Assembly (NCBI RefSeq): GCF_024220515.1
Contig: NZ_JAMXOT010000292.1
Span: 1 to 45,393 of the forward strand
Direction of reading: 5' to 3'
DNA from: Oscillatoria sp. HE19RPO
GTDB lineage: Bacteria > Cyanobacteriota > Cyanobacteriia > Cyanobacteriales > Laspinemataceae
Length of the DNA stretch: 45,393 bases
In this document: piece by piece, positions 1 to 8,779 of the stretch
How the letters are laid out: every line of letters starts with the position of its first letter
Numbering within the stretch: the first letter of the stretch is position 1
Position numbers and translations under genes: made by a program
The notes under the pieces: model-generated
The model's database searches: none
Seen by the model: only the letters and a program-made list of their open reading frames with translations
Told to the model about the DNA's origin: nothing

Positions 1-140
1 TTCGTAGTAACGACTTCAGTCGTTCTCTTCTCCGGTGTTCGTAGTAACGACTTCAGTCGTTCTCTTCTCCGGTGTTCGTAGTAACGACTTCAGTCGTTCT
101 CTTCTCCGGTGTTCGTAGTAACGACTTCAGTCGTTCTCTT
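1..140. repeat. 37-bp tandem direct repeats (four units)
   Basis: Units start at 1, 38, 75 and 112. Each begins TTCGTAGTAACGACTTCAG and ends TCTCTTCTCCGGTG. The first three are identical and the fourth diverges after about 29 bases into a C-run. Within the unit, ACGACT and AGTCGT flank TC, so each unit can form a small hairpin. The repeats are adjacent with no spacers, which argues against CRISPR. Confidence 0.9.
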
Positions 141-148
141 TCCCCCCC

Positions 149-257
149 AGAAACCCGGAAACGACTGAAGTCGTTACTACAAACGGGGAATATTTATTTT
201 CCTTACTCCAAGAAACCCGGAAACGACTGAAGTCGTTACTACGAACACCGGAGAAGA
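149..257. repeat. Inverted copies of the 37-bp repeat
   Basis: Two copies in reverse orientation, at about 149-186 and 211-257, each begin AGAAACCCGGAAACGACTG. The second runs through the GAACACCGGAGAAGAG segment that joins units in the direct array. The block therefore holds head-to-head repeats capable of long hairpins just downstream of the minus-strand gene that ends at 263. A role as transcription terminator or RNA-stabilising structure is possible but not shown. Confidence 0.8.
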
Positions 258-262
258 GAAAC

Positions 263-2500
263 CTATTCCTCTAAGGGGACCCAAGCATTTAAGACTGATA
301 ATAAAGGCCCAGTTTGTTCTTGACCATTGGTGGCTAAATCGCTGTGACAGAGAATCAGGCGATCGCCCACCCGTCCCAATAAATCCAAGACAATCCGCTG
401 CAATCGTTCCTCATCATTGCGAATTGCCTCCTCCTGAGTCCAAGGGTCACCGGACCAACTTTGTAAGAATAACGGCGCAGCAAACAGACTCGCAGCACCC
501 CCACGGGACCATAACGGTGAACCAATATCTAACCAAAAATGCCAACGGTGAAACTGTCGCGCCGCCCGATATTGGAAAATCGTCGCCAAAGTGACACAAT
601 CGGGTTTGGCAGCGAAGGCACTCACTGGGAAGGGATTAGCAGTAATCGTGCCTTTGCGAAGCAGTTGGATAAATTGACCCACGGTGACATAATCCGGCGC
701 ATCCTGTTCCCCACAACGGCGCAACCTTGCATCCACCTCCCAATAATGTTGGGCGGTTTCCATTAACTCGCGCAGGGAGGCAATTTGGTCTCCAGGTAAA
801 CTACTAGAACGGCCTAAAAACTCTTGAATGGCCGAGTTTAGCAAGGCGATGGGACTGGTTAGCTGCGATCGCCTCTCTTCAATCCAGTCCAAAATCTCCT
901 GATAAACCCGGGTTGCCCGATATCCCAATCGGTCCCAGCGCGGAAATGCTGTCACAGGCAACAATTTCGGCTGTTCTGTGGCAGGAGAATAGCAATGATC
1001 CACCAATAATCCAGCGCGTACTGGGTCAATCAAAAAGGAGGCCGGATGAAGGAGATTCGGGCCTTCCTCGGTCTCTTTTAGGGATTCCCAGTCGGGACGA
1101 CGACTGAGGACGACGAGCATTTCAGCGACGCTATCCCGGTCTACGAGGCGTCCCAGACCGGGATACACGAGGGCTAAAAGGGTGAGTAAGGCGCGAATCA
1201 CGGGGACGGTGGCGAGGGGACGTTGTTCGTTGAGGGATTGGACGGGAATTCCTTTGCTGGTGAGGATGGACTGGAGACTATAGCGGGCGATCGCATCTAA
1301 ACCGGGGGCGATTACGGCAATTTCTGAGGGTTTAACCTTGCCGGTATGGACTGCATCAGCGATCGCCTCCCCGGTTTCTCGCAACAGTTGCGATCGGGCG
1401 GTGGTTTGAATTGACGCCACCGGCAGGGACAATTCCTCCAACTCCATTTCCTCTAAATACACCGTCGGGTCTGCCATTACCTGGAGGGCCATTTTTCCTA
1501 ACCTTCCCGCCAATCCGCTAACCGAATCTAACTGCTGTGGGTGACAACGGAATGCTAACCCTTCCAGATAATCCGGATCCGCCCCTAATCCCTGACGCAC
1601 AGACCCCTTGGGATTGTAGGTAAAGACCCCGGGAATTCCCGCATCCAGTAGGACCTCAAACAAATCCCGGACAATTTTGGGATATTCATCCACATCATCG
1701 GCAAAGACTGCGGGATAGCGAGGGATTAACTGATCCTGGTAGGTGGGATTCGGGAGTAAATGCCGCCAATACAACTCGGTGATAATCCCGTAGGTGAGTA
1801 AACCCCGTTGGAGACACCACCTGCGCCATTTGAGCAATACTTCCCCCATGCAGTTCCAGAGGTCTAAATTTCCAGTCGGGTCCTCAATCCCTTCTTGTAA
1901 AATTACCGGAACATCTTCGAGGCGTCTGCCACTGGATGCCGCCAGTTGCAATAAGTCCAACGTTCTGCGGACCATGCGATATTCGCTGATTCCTTCTTGG
2001 CGCAAGCGTCCGGAGTCTAATTCATCTCTCCATAGGCGAGTTGCTAACTCTTGCTCAGTTTCTGGGCGTACTCGCAGGGGAAATTCGGCCCTGAGATTGA
2101 GTTGTTGAATCAGTAGGGGCCAAAATAGTAGGACTTCCCGTTGGAAAAAGGCCAGGGGGGTGGTGGAGTCAATGGGATAGCGTCCGGAGGTGGCATGGAT
2201 GATGCGATCGGTTAAGGGAATGCGATCGTCTCCCGTAGCGGCAAAGACGAGCAATGGGGGTTCATCTTGTCCCAACCTGGGCGATCGCGGTATGGTCTGA
2301 GAAATTAACGACTCCTGTTTCTGCCTGCCTCCCCCTCCTCCTGTCCTGGCGTTGGATTCAACAGCAGCAGTCTGGTGGCGATTCAGGGGAGGAGTGTTTG
2401 GGTCGCCATTGGAGTCAACCCAGTTGCACAACTCCTGAACCAGACGCCCTGTCTTGCCACTGCCGGTCGATCCAACAATCCAAATTGATGCTTTACCCAC
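263..2500 (-). CDS. UvrD/AddB-like P-loop NTPase (helicase-like protein)
   Basis: A 745-residue protein with a Walker A motif at its extreme N-terminus (GSTGSGKT, residues 10-17). A DDVDEY stretch about one third along resembles the DEXX box of SF1 helicases. A later segment reading IAVIAPGLDAIARYSLQ resembles the C-terminal RecA-like domain of UvrD/AddB proteins. I see no RecB-type nuclease motif or Fe-S cysteine set, so it is not a full AddB. A low-complexity Gly/Gln/Pro-rich insertion lies at about residues 32-80. The start is GTG, supported by GGAGG (plus-strand CCTCC at 2508-2512) seven bases upstream. Related cyanobacterial proteins are, as I recall, annotated loosely as recombinase-family or ATP-dependent helicase proteins. 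A role in DNA repair or recombination is inferred; helicase activity is uncertain. Confidence 0.7.
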   Translation of the reverse strand: MGKASIWIVGSTGSGKTGRLVQELCNWVDSNGDPNTPPLNRHQTAAVESNARTGGGGGRQKQESLISQTIPRSPRLGQDEPPLLVFAATGDDRIPLTDRIIHATSGRYPIDSTTPLAFFQREVLLFWPLLIQQLNLRAEFPLRVRPETEQELATRLWRDELDSGRLRQEGISEYRMVRRTLDLLQLAASSGRRLEDVPVILQEGIEDPTGNLDLWNCMGEVLLKWRRWCLQRGLLTYGIITELYWRHLLPNPTYQDQLIPRYPAVFADDVDEYPKIVRDLFEVLLDAGIPGVFTYNPKGSVRQGLGADPDYLEGLAFRCHPQQLDSVSGLAGRLGKMALQVMADPTVYLEEMELEELSLPVASIQTTARSQLLRETGEAIADAVHTGKVKPSEIAVIAPGLDAIARYSLQSILTSKGIPVQSLNEQRPLATVPVIRALLTLLALVYPGLGRLVDRDSVAEMLVVLSRRPDWESLKETEEGPNLLHPASFLIDPVRAGLLVDHCYSPATEQPKLLPVTAFPRWDRLGYRATRVYQEILDWIEERRSQLTSPIALLNSAIQEFLGRSSSLPGDQIASLRELMETAQHYWEVDARLRRCGEQDAPDYVTVGQFIQLLRKGTITANPFPVSAFAAKPDCVTLATIFQYRAARQFHRWHFWLDIGSPLWSRGGAASLFAAPLFLQSWSGDPWTQEEAIRNDEERLQRIVLDLLGRVGDRLILCHSDLATNGQEQTGPLLSVLNAWVPLEE

Positions 2501-2809
2501 CCCTAATCCTCCACCAAATTTGTTAACATACCACCACTGTCGGTTACTTGCGCGATGTCTCTGGTTTCATTATTGCTTGCCCGAGGGGATAGTACCTCAA
2601 GGGTTGCACAGACTGGGGCGATCGCCAAGCCTCTCGGCAAAAAAATCGGTGAACTCTCGGGTCTACAAATACCATCGTGCTTGATGCAAACTCCCGCTTG
2701 GATTCCAGGAAAACCAGCCTGAACTGGATGAAACAAAAGAGTTTTCGCAGGAATAGTTCGAGTCAGTCTTAGTCAAATTGTACTCGGTTGGTTCGAGTAA
2801 ACAAGGGGT
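2501..2809. other. Divergent intergenic region, helicase-like gene / pxcA
   Basis: About 309 bases between two divergently transcribed genes, so both promoters should lie here. I see no convincing -35/-10 pair, no RNA gene, and no believable small ORF apart from weak TTG-started frames. One HIP1 site (GCGATCGC) lies near 2619. Confidence 0.4.
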
Positions 2810-4297
2810 ATGAAAAAACACAAATATTCTTCTAATCAAACCGGGTTTTTTACTTCCATTAAACAATGGCTAATCGAAACTCCAACTCGCTCCCTGGAGT
2901 TGGCCTATCAAGCGGCAGTCAATATTCAGGAAATCGAAAAAAAATATTTTAATAGTCAACGGATTTCTCCGGAAAATTCTAGCTGTGGTCAGGCAGTTTT
3001 TTCAGTTCATGAAGCAGACTTGAAAAGAAATTTAAGTATTATCAAGCTGCGTTTAAGAGAGTTTAGAAATAGTCGCTCTTTTGTCGAGATTTACAAACAA
3101 TCTAAATTAGGCGATCGACCTTTTGATGATTCCATCCCGGTTCGGGTCGTCTCTTCCGAGGATAATGGATTGTCCAACTCGGAGTTCAGTTTATCTGAAC
3201 CCTCTCAATCTTTGATTTTAGATAAACTCAGTTTTATTGATGAAGTCACCGCTAAATATACCCGCAACCGAGTGCAAACCACTCCCTCCTCGCTTCCCAC
3301 GACTCGCACCCTAGCGGAATCCCCCCCTCCCTACCCCTTAGACGTTCCAAAATCACGCAGTTTAAAGGGCAATAAAAAGCCACCCTATGCCCTAGAAGAA
3401 CCCGCTTCTGACCCGGAACCGGAAACCAAAGAAATAGGGTCTCTTGCCGGTCAAACTAGCTTCTTACCTCGTTCAATTTTAAGAACTCTCGATCGCCTCA
3501 AGCGCGAATTGGACCCCAAAGCGGAAGATGAGGTGGTCCAAGAATTTCGCCTATCCAAAACCAAGACGATTGTTTCCCTAAAATTTATTTTATTGTTAAT
3601 TTTAATTCCCCTCCTTACCCAACAAGTTGCCAAAAACTTTGTCGTAGGTCCAATTTACGATCGCCTCATCGGCAGCCAAGCGGAAATCTTTCTTAATGTC
3701 GATATGAAAGAAGAAGCGTTAATGGAATTAACCCAATTCCATGAAATGCTTGAATTTGAGGAACTCCTTGCCACCCAACTGGAAAATTTAGAAGGACCCG
3801 AACGAGAAGAACTCAAATTTATCGGCAGAATTCCCCAACATTTATCCGAAGAAGATGTCCAACAGCAAATCAAACTCAAAGCCTTAGAAGTTGCCAAACG
3901 CTACACTTATCGCAGTAGTGATGCGATTAAAAATATTTTTTCTGATTTATTTTCCTTCGCTGCCTTTGGCTTAGTTATTTATAACAGTCGCCGGGAAATT
4001 GAAAGTCTTAAATCCTTTATTGATGATATCGTTTATGGCTTAAGCGACAGTGCCAAAGCCTTCATCATTATCTTATTTACCGATATTTTCGTCGGATTCC
4101 ACTCTCCTCATGGCTGGGAAATCGTCCTGGAAGGCATTTCGCGCCATCTGGGACTGCCGGAAAGTCGAGACTTTATTTATCTATTTATTGCCACCTTCCC
4201 CGTCATCCTGGATACGGTTTTTAAATACTGGATTTTCCGCTATTTGAACCGCATTTCACCCTCTGCCGTTGCTACTTATCGGAACATGAATGAGTAA
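2810..4297 (+). CDS. pxcA: Proton extrusion protein PxcA (CemA/CotA family)
   Basis: A 495-residue membrane protein of the CemA/PxcA family. In cyanobacteria this family is needed for light-induced proton extrusion, and its chloroplast homologue CemA sits in the inner envelope. The first ~250 residues are hydrophilic and low in conservation. The membrane part follows: a segment around residues 262-285, then hydrophobic stretches around FSFAAFGLVIY, AFIIILFTDIFVGFHS and FIYLFIATFPVILDTVF, consistent with four helices. The C-terminal region with FHSPHGWE and KYWIFRYLNRISPS is the family hallmark. The ATG follows AACAAGGGGT, a Shine-Dalgarno-like run that is unusually close to the start. The gene is monocistronic and is followed by a repeat-rich spacer. 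Confidence 0.9.
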   Translation: MKKHKYSSNQTGFFTSIKQWLIETPTRSLELAYQAAVNIQEIEKKYFNSQRISPENSSCGQAVFSVHEADLKRNLSIIKLRLREFRNSRSFVEIYKQSKLGDRPFDDSIPVRVVSSEDNGLSNSEFSLSEPSQSLILDKLSFIDEVTAKYTRNRVQTTPSSLPTTRTLAESPPPYPLDVPKSRSLKGNKKPPYALEEPASDPEPETKEIGSLAGQTSFLPRSILRTLDRLKRELDPKAEDEVVQEFRLSKTKTIVSLKFILLLILIPLLTQQVAKNFVVGPIYDRLIGSQAEIFLNVDMKEEALMELTQFHEMLEFEELLATQLENLEGPEREELKFIGRIPQHLSEEDVQQQIKLKALEVAKRYTYRSSDAIKNIFSDLFSFAAFGLVIYNSRREIESLKSFIDDIVYGLSDSAKAFIIILFTDIFVGFHSPHGWEIVLEGISRHLGLPESRDFIYLFIATFPVILDTVFKYWIFRYLNRISPSAVATYRNMNE

Positions 4298-4315
4298 GAC
4301 GGAATCGGGTATTTA

Positions 4316-4507
4316 AAGGTTTATCAAAACCCGCAGGCTCAAGCCTGGGGCTATACGGACGAAGCCCGCCTGCGCGGGCTAAAGAGTAAAGACTTCTGAT
4401 ACGGAATTCGGTTGTCAAAGGTCTATAAAAACCCGCACCCTAAAGGGTGGGGCACTTGCGGACGAAGCCCGCCTGCGCGGGCTAAAGAGTAAAGCGACTT
4501 CTGATAC
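4316..4507. repeat. Tandem pair of GC-rich hairpin repeats
   Basis: Two copies about 104 bp apart (4316-4402 and 4420-4507) share AAACCCGCA, then a variable hairpin, then GGACGAAGCCCGCCTGCG, GCGGGCTAAAGAGTAAAG and ACTTCTGATAC. The CCCGCCTGCGCGGG portion forms a perfect stem. The hairpin differs between copies (AGGCTCAAGCCT versus CACCCTAAAGGGTG), and each is internally complementary, a sign of compensatory change. Confidence 0.85.
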
Positions 4508-4580
4508 CCAGATTTGGTATAAAGGTGTTCCAACAAATAAATCATCCAAATCCCGATGGTTAAGCATCTAACAAGACTGT

Positions 4581-4668
4581 ATTAGCCCGCGCAGGCGGGC
4601 TTTGTCCGTGTAGCCCCACCCTTCAGGGTGCGGGGTTTTTGGATATTTTATTTTTTGGAGTTCCCTAA
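4581..4668. repeat. Inverted copy of the GC-rich hairpin repeat
   Basis: It reads ATTAGCCCGCGCAGGCGGGC, then TTTGTCCGTGTAGCCCCACC, CTTCAGGGTGCGGGG and a T-run: the reverse complement of the two upstream copies. It continues into GGATATTTTATTTTTTGGAG and TTCCCTAAAGGTAG, which match, in reverse, the segment beside the repeat at 45248-45361. The T-run after the GC stem could terminate plus-strand transcription after pxcA. Confidence 0.75.
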
Positions 4669-4687
4669 AGGTAGATTTAGGGCAGTT

Positions 4688-5350
4688 TTAGACAAGATTC
4701 GGACCGGGGTTTTCCTCCACCTTGCGAGCATACCGGGGACGGCAGGGACTGCCAAAGCAAATTTGACCCTCGGGCATATTGCTAAACACACTGCTGCGAG
4801 CACCGATCGCCGCATTGGAGCCAATTTTTACCCCAGGGGCGATAAAACAGTCTGCCGCAACCCATACCCCATTGCCAATTTCTACAGGTGCAGTCTCCAG
4901 GTTAAAGGTAGGGTCGTCGATCCGATGACTGCCGGTACAGAGGTAGCTTCGTTGGGAAATCACGCAATGCTGCCCAATCCGAATGCGATCGAGACTATAT
5001 AACACCACATCATCCCCAATCCAGGAGTAGTCCCCAATTGCGATTTTCCAAGGGTAGGTAAATCTTGCCCTGGGACGAATCAGCACCCCAGTCCCAATTT
5101 CTGCACCAAATCGCCGCAACAACCACCGGCGAAACCCGTGGGCAAAATGAGGGCTCAAGGGGAAAGCGACCCCTTGCACCAACCACCACAGCAAGATAAA
5201 CCCGCCGGATCTTCCGCGATCGAACCATGACTGATCATAACGGCGTAAATCTACCCAGGAGGGTGCATCCATTACAGGGTCTGGTGCTGTGGGAGTCTTA
5301 GTGGGGAGGGGACTGGGTTGAGAATTAGCGGGGTCTAGAGAGTCACTCAT
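4688..5350 (-). CDS. hpsU: HpsU-like hormogonium polysaccharide acetyltransferase (WcaF family)
   Basis: A 220-residue left-handed beta-helix (hexapeptide repeat) acyltransferase of the WcaF/colanic-acid acetyltransferase type. Such enzymes transfer acetyl from acetyl-CoA to a sugar hydroxyl during exopolysaccharide assembly. Residues 1-35 are a Pro/Ser/Thr-rich leader. A WcaF-type N-terminal part follows (YDQSWFDRGR, then a hydrophobic FILLWWLVQGVAFPLSP). Hexapeptide repeats run from about residue 85 to 205 (IGTGVLIRP, IGDYSWIGDDVVL, IGNGVWVAADCFIAPG, IGSNAAIGARS). The likely catalytic His is in TGSHRIDD. Cyanobacterial proteins of this form are named HpsU and linked to the hormogonium polysaccharide used in gliding. 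Assignment to HpsU rather than another WcaF-like enzyme is probable. It stands alone on the minus strand downstream of a heptamer repeat tract. Confidence 0.75.
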   Translation of the reverse strand: MSDSLDPANSQPSPLPTKTPTAPDPVMDAPSWVDLRRYDQSWFDRGRSGGFILLWWLVQGVAFPLSPHFAHGFRRWLLRRFGAEIGTGVLIRPRARFTYPWKIAIGDYSWIGDDVVLYSLDRIRIGQHCVISQRSYLCTGSHRIDDPTFNLETAPVEIGNGVWVAADCFIAPGVKIGSNAAIGARSSVFSNMPEGQICFGSPCRPRYARKVEENPGPNLV

Positions 5351-5368
5351 CAGATTGAAACTCAGGTT

Positions 5369-5496
5369 ATTTGTTATTTGTCATTTGTCATTTGTCATTT
5401 GTCATTTGTCATTTGTCATTTGTCATTTGTCATTTGTCATTTGAGCAAGGACCAATCACCAAGGACCAAGGACTAAGGACCAAGGACCAAATGACT
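5369..5496. repeat. Heptanucleotide tandem repeats (ATTTGTC and AAGGACC types)
   Basis: About eleven near-perfect units of ATTTGTC run from 5369 to 5444. After a short break come AAGGACC-type heptamers (5447-5496). These resemble the short tandemly repeated repetitive (STRR) heptamers of filamentous cyanobacteria. The tract lies directly upstream of hpsU on its strand. Related heptamers precede cobB and the TpsA gene. Confidence 0.9.
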
Positions 5497-5525
5497 CTGC
5501 CATGAATTTTGAGGCTTTTTCGGGT

Positions 5526-6362
5526 TTACTTCTTGTCACTTCGAGAGCGGATGAACTCTCCTAGGAAGGCGATCGCCCCGGAAGTCAAAATCAACACCAC
5601 ACTCAAGGCATTAATATCCGGCTTCACCCCGGTTCTAATCCGCCCAAAAATTTCCATCGGCAGGGTCACCGCACCGCCACCGGAGGTGAATGAAGCAATT
5701 AATAAATCATCCAAACTCAGGACAAAGGCTAACAGACAACCGGAGACAATTCCCGGCATCAATTGGGGGAGTAATACTTGGATAAAAGACTGAATGGGAG
5801 TCGCGCCTAAATCTAGGGCAGCTTCTTCTAGGTGTGGGTCTAAGTCGCTGAGGCGAGTAGAAACGACTAATCCAATATAGGCCAGACAGAAGACAATATG
5901 GGCGGCGATAATCGTCCAGATGCTGAGGTTAATTTGGACGGCAGCTAAAAAGACTAGAGTGGCAACTGCGATCGCAATATCCGGAATAATCAGCGGCAGA
6001 TAGGACACTCCCAAATACAAACTCTTCCCCCGAAATCGATAGCGGGATAGCCCAACCGCCATTAAGGTCCCGACAATCGCTGCAATAATAATGGCCGAAA
6101 ACCCGACAATTAAACTATTTTTCAGGGCTTTTAAAATGGCTTCATCCTGAAATAGGGTGAAATACCATTTTAAGGTAAATCCTTCCCATCTCGCACTGTA
6201 GCGAGACTCATTAAAACTGTAAAATGCTAGTACCAAAATCGGGAGGTACATGAAAAAAAACATGGAACCGGCAAATGCTATCTGCCAAGAGATATTAATT
6301 CGACTCTGGCTTTTTAACATATCTACCGGAATATCCTCCTGTTTGAGCCTCGTTTCTGTCAT
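5526..6362 (-). CDS. potC: Polyamine-type ABC transporter permease PotC
   Basis: A 278-residue inner-membrane permease of the spermidine/putrescine (PotC) subfamily, binding-protein-dependent transport type. Hydrophobic segments occur around residues 27-49, 82-105, 117-140, 147-169, 200-220 and 245-268, giving six helices. The cytoplasmic EAA loop that docks on the ATPase is visible as EEAALDLGATPIQSF (residues 179-193). It is the last gene of the minus-strand run potA, unknown gene, potD, potB, potC, separated from potB by 63 bases. The start is ATG with only a weak Shine-Dalgarno. Substrate specificity (spermidine, putrescine or a related cation) cannot be read from sequence. Confidence 0.88.
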   Translation of the reverse strand: MTETRLKQEDIPVDMLKSQSRINISWQIAFAGSMFFFMYLPILVLAFYSFNESRYSARWEGFTLKWYFTLFQDEAILKALKNSLIVGFSAIIIAAIVGTLMAVGLSRYRFRGKSLYLGVSYLPLIIPDIAIAVATLVFLAAVQINLSIWTIIAAHIVFCLAYIGLVVSTRLSDLDPHLEEAALDLGATPIQSFIQVLLPQLMPGIVSGCLLAFVLSLDDLLIASFTSGGGAVTLPMEIFGRIRTGVKPDINALSVVLILTSGAIAFLGEFIRSRSDKK

Positions 6363-6425
6363 GCAATTTCACCACGCAAGCATTACCTAGACTTTTCAAT
6401 GCACCCTTTGGACGGGTTAAAGCTG

Positions 6426-7352
6426 TTATTTTTTAGGAGTGGCTTCGCCAAAGCGAATTAATCCTGCGATCGCCACACTCACCGCTAGAATTAATACCAT
6501 ACTCAGGGCCGAACCAAATCCCCAGTCTCGTGCTACTCCCAGAAATTGATCATAAATTAACCGGGAAACGGTCATACTGGAAGCCCCCCCGAGCAATTCA
6601 GGATTCACAAAATCCCCTAAACCACTGATAAAGACTAGCAAAGAACCCGCAGCAATTCCCGATAAGGTTTGGGGGACGGTTACTTTCCAAAACACTTCAA
6701 TGGGATTGGCCCCTAAATCTGCTGCTGCCTCTAATAAGCGTTTATCGAGTTTCTCTAATGATGCGTAAAGAATTAACACCATGTAGGGAAGAAAACTGTA
6801 ACTCATGCCGATGAATACGGCAGAACTTTGGTGCAGTAAATCTAAGGGAGGGATTCCCACGACCCCTAGGACTGAGTTGAGAACACCTGTGGGACGCAGA
6901 ATGGTTTTCCAGGCGTAGGAACGCAGCAGGGATGAAGTCCACAGGGGTAAAACGAAGGCGAGTAAGAGTAAAGTTCGCCAGCGTTTGGGGGTATCCACGG
7001 CTAACCAATAGGCAACGGGAAAGCCTAGTAATAGACAGATGAGGGTTGTGCCGGTGGCAAAAAAGAGCGATCGCCCGATGGTTTGGAGAAATACTGGGTC
7101 AAAGTCCGCGAATCGGCAATTTTCAAATCCCAAGACGAGACAGAAATTATCCAGTCCCGAGGGAATCACGCGATCGCCGGGTTGAATTCCCGGCACTAAA
7201 CTCAGTTGAAAAATCACCACCGTTGGCAGGACCAACAATAGGAATAACCAGACTCCGGCAGGACCGAGTAAAGCTATGGGTCCCAGCCACTCCGGCAGGG
7301 TGCGTTTTCCGATTTTGGATTCGTTTTTCGGCTTACTGGGCGATACAGTCAT
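6426..7352 (-). CDS. potB: Polyamine-type ABC transporter permease PotB
   Basis: A 308-residue permease paired with PotC. After a charged N-terminus (SKPKNESKIGKR) come six hydrophobic segments. The EAA docking loop EAAADLGANPIEVFWK lies at about residues 208-223. The open frame extends 12 codons upstream to a TTG at 7388, but the ATG at 7352 gives a normal PotB N-terminus, so I chose it. It lies between potD and potC; the 226-base potD-potB gap carries a stable hairpin. PotB and PotC would form the heterodimeric channel. Confidence 0.87.
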   Translation of the reverse strand: MTVSPSKPKNESKIGKRTLPEWLGPIALLGPAGVWLFLLLVLPTVVIFQLSLVPGIQPGDRVIPSGLDNFCLVLGFENCRFADFDPVFLQTIGRSLFFATGTTLICLLLGFPVAYWLAVDTPKRWRTLLLLAFVLPLWTSSLLRSYAWKTILRPTGVLNSVLGVVGIPPLDLLHQSSAVFIGMSYSFLPYMVLILYASLEKLDKRLLEAAADLGANPIEVFWKVTVPQTLSGIAAGSLLVFISGLGDFVNPELLGGASSMTVSRLIYDQFLGVARDWGFGSALSMVLILAVSVAIAGLIRFGEATPKK

Positions 7353-7546
7353 TATGAGGAGTAATAAGGGGATAAACCAGAAGTTCAATCGCGATTCACT
7401 GAGAGCTTTTTCGGATTCAATCTCAGGAAAACTGAGCTAACCGAAAAACTGAGTTTATCTTGAATTGATGGATGGTTTCAGGGGAAAAATAGGAGAAAAA
7501 ATTTAGAACTTTTGACAAAAAACTCGGTGAATTTTAACCCATTTCA

Positions 7547-7560
7547 TCCCGTTTCCGGGA
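7547..7560 (-). other. Hairpin between potD and potB
   Basis: On the minus strand TCCCG-GAAA-CGGGA forms a 5-bp stem closed by a GAAA (GNRA) tetraloop, 18 bases after the potD stop. There is no immediate T-run, but TTTTTT occurs about 25 bases on. A hairpin here could stabilise the potD message or give partial termination, so that more binding protein than permease is made. That role is inferred. Confidence 0.4.
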
Positions 7561-7578
7561 ATGGAATTTTCAACCTAT

Positions 7579-8709
7579 TTAAACACTCTTTAATCGAATC
7601 CAATACCGAGCATATTCTTTTTCCTTTTCTGTGCTGAGGGGGAGAATACCTTGACACCGCTCTAAAACCGACTCGGGAGGAAATAAAGTCGGATTTTCTC
7701 GGAGTTCCTGGGACAGTAAATTATAAGCGGCGCGATTCGGGGTGGCAAAATAGAGTCGTTCAATTAAATCCGCTGCCACTCGGGGTTGGAACATAAAATT
7801 CATCCAAGCATAAGCGCCTTGAACATTGGGTGCACTTCGGGGAATCACCATCGTATCAGTCCATAATGAACTGCCACTCATGGGGACTACATATTCCAAG
7901 TCTGGATTTTCGTCCGAGACGGAGAGAGCATCAAAGGAGTAACCCATTGCCACCTCCAAATCCCCGGCCAAAATCAAATCTCGCCAGCCATCGGTGGTAA
8001 AATTGGCTAAAGCAGGCTTAAGATTGACCAAGTGTTCATAAGCGGCATGAAGTTGAGCGGAGTCCGTGGAATTATAGGAGTAACCGAGCGATCGCAGTCC
8101 TGCACCGATGACCTCCCGGACATCATTCATCAAAGTTAGCCGTCGAGAGAGCTCACTCTGATGAGTCCAGAGATAGTCCCAATCATCGGGTGGCGTTGAG
8201 AGTTTAGCCGAATTATAAATCAGTCCAGTTGTCCCCCAGGTAAACGGGACACTGTAGCGATTTTCCCGGTCATATTCCGGGTCTTGAAACTTCTCAAACA
8301 GGTTATCTAGTCCTTCCAGGCGCGATCGCTCCAAGGGTCTAAGCAGTTGCAGTTGGACCATCCGTCCCACCATATAATCTGAGGGATAGATAATACTGTA
8401 AGAACTACCCCCGCCTGCCTGCATCTTTGCCAACATCGCCTCATTCGAGTCGTAAATATCGACAATCACTCGGATACCCGTTTGCTCGGTAAAACTTTCG
8501 AGCAAATCTGCATCGGTATAGTCAGCCCAAGTGTAGATAAACAGTTCATTAGAGGCAGTTGAGTCCACCGCCAAATTGGCAGCATCCTCATCGAGTTCTG
8601 GACTCGGTTGGCCACCCAGGGTCCAGCCACAACTAGACAACGCCAGACCAGAAAGTGCCGCCGCAGACTGTTGTAAAAACTGACGGCGGGTCGGTGTAGC
8701 ACTGCTCAT
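7579..8709 (-). CDS. potD: Polyamine-type ABC transporter substrate-binding lipoprotein PotD
   Basis: A 376-residue periplasmic binding protein of the spermidine/putrescine PotD/PotF family. The N-terminus has a twin-arginine motif (TRRQFLQQ, residues 7-14), a short hydrophobic stretch, and a lipobox ending at Cys27 (LALSSC). It is therefore probably Tat-exported and lipid-anchored. The mature part shows family blocks: LFIYTWADYTD, GIRVIVDIYDSNEAMLAKM, YSIIYPSDYMVGRM and AYAWMNFMFQP. The frame is open upstream to a GTG at 8739, but the ATG at 8709 places the Tat motif normally. It is third in the pot operon. The preserved architecture supports polyamine-type uptake, but the ligand is not determined. 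Confidence 0.87.
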   Translation of the reverse strand: MSSATPTRRQFLQQSAAALSGLALSSCGWTLGGQPSPELDEDAANLAVDSTASNELFIYTWADYTDADLLESFTEQTGIRVIVDIYDSNEAMLAKMQAGGGSSYSIIYPSDYMVGRMVQLQLLRPLERSRLEGLDNLFEKFQDPEYDRENRYSVPFTWGTTGLIYNSAKLSTPPDDWDYLWTHQSELSRRLTLMNDVREVIGAGLRSLGYSYNSTDSAQLHAAYEHLVNLKPALANFTTDGWRDLILAGDLEVAMGYSFDALSVSDENPDLEYVVPMSGSSLWTDTMVIPRSAPNVQGAYAWMNFMFQPRVAADLIERLYFATPNRAAYNLLSQELRENPTLFPPESVLERCQGILPLSTEKEKEYARYWIRLKSV

Positions 8710-8779
8710 TCTATATTTTTGGGGTTTCGGAATCCGCACTATTTTGAAAAGGTGGTGTGATGACCAAGATTCAGATTAA

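Noticed and set aside
1-140. CRISPR array
   Set aside because: The 37-bp units touch each other with no unique spacers, and no cas genes are present.
2503-2736. 77-codon minus-strand ORF upstream of the helicase-like gene
   Set aside because: TTG start, no Shine-Dalgarno and no familiar pattern; the region must hold promoters for two divergent genes.
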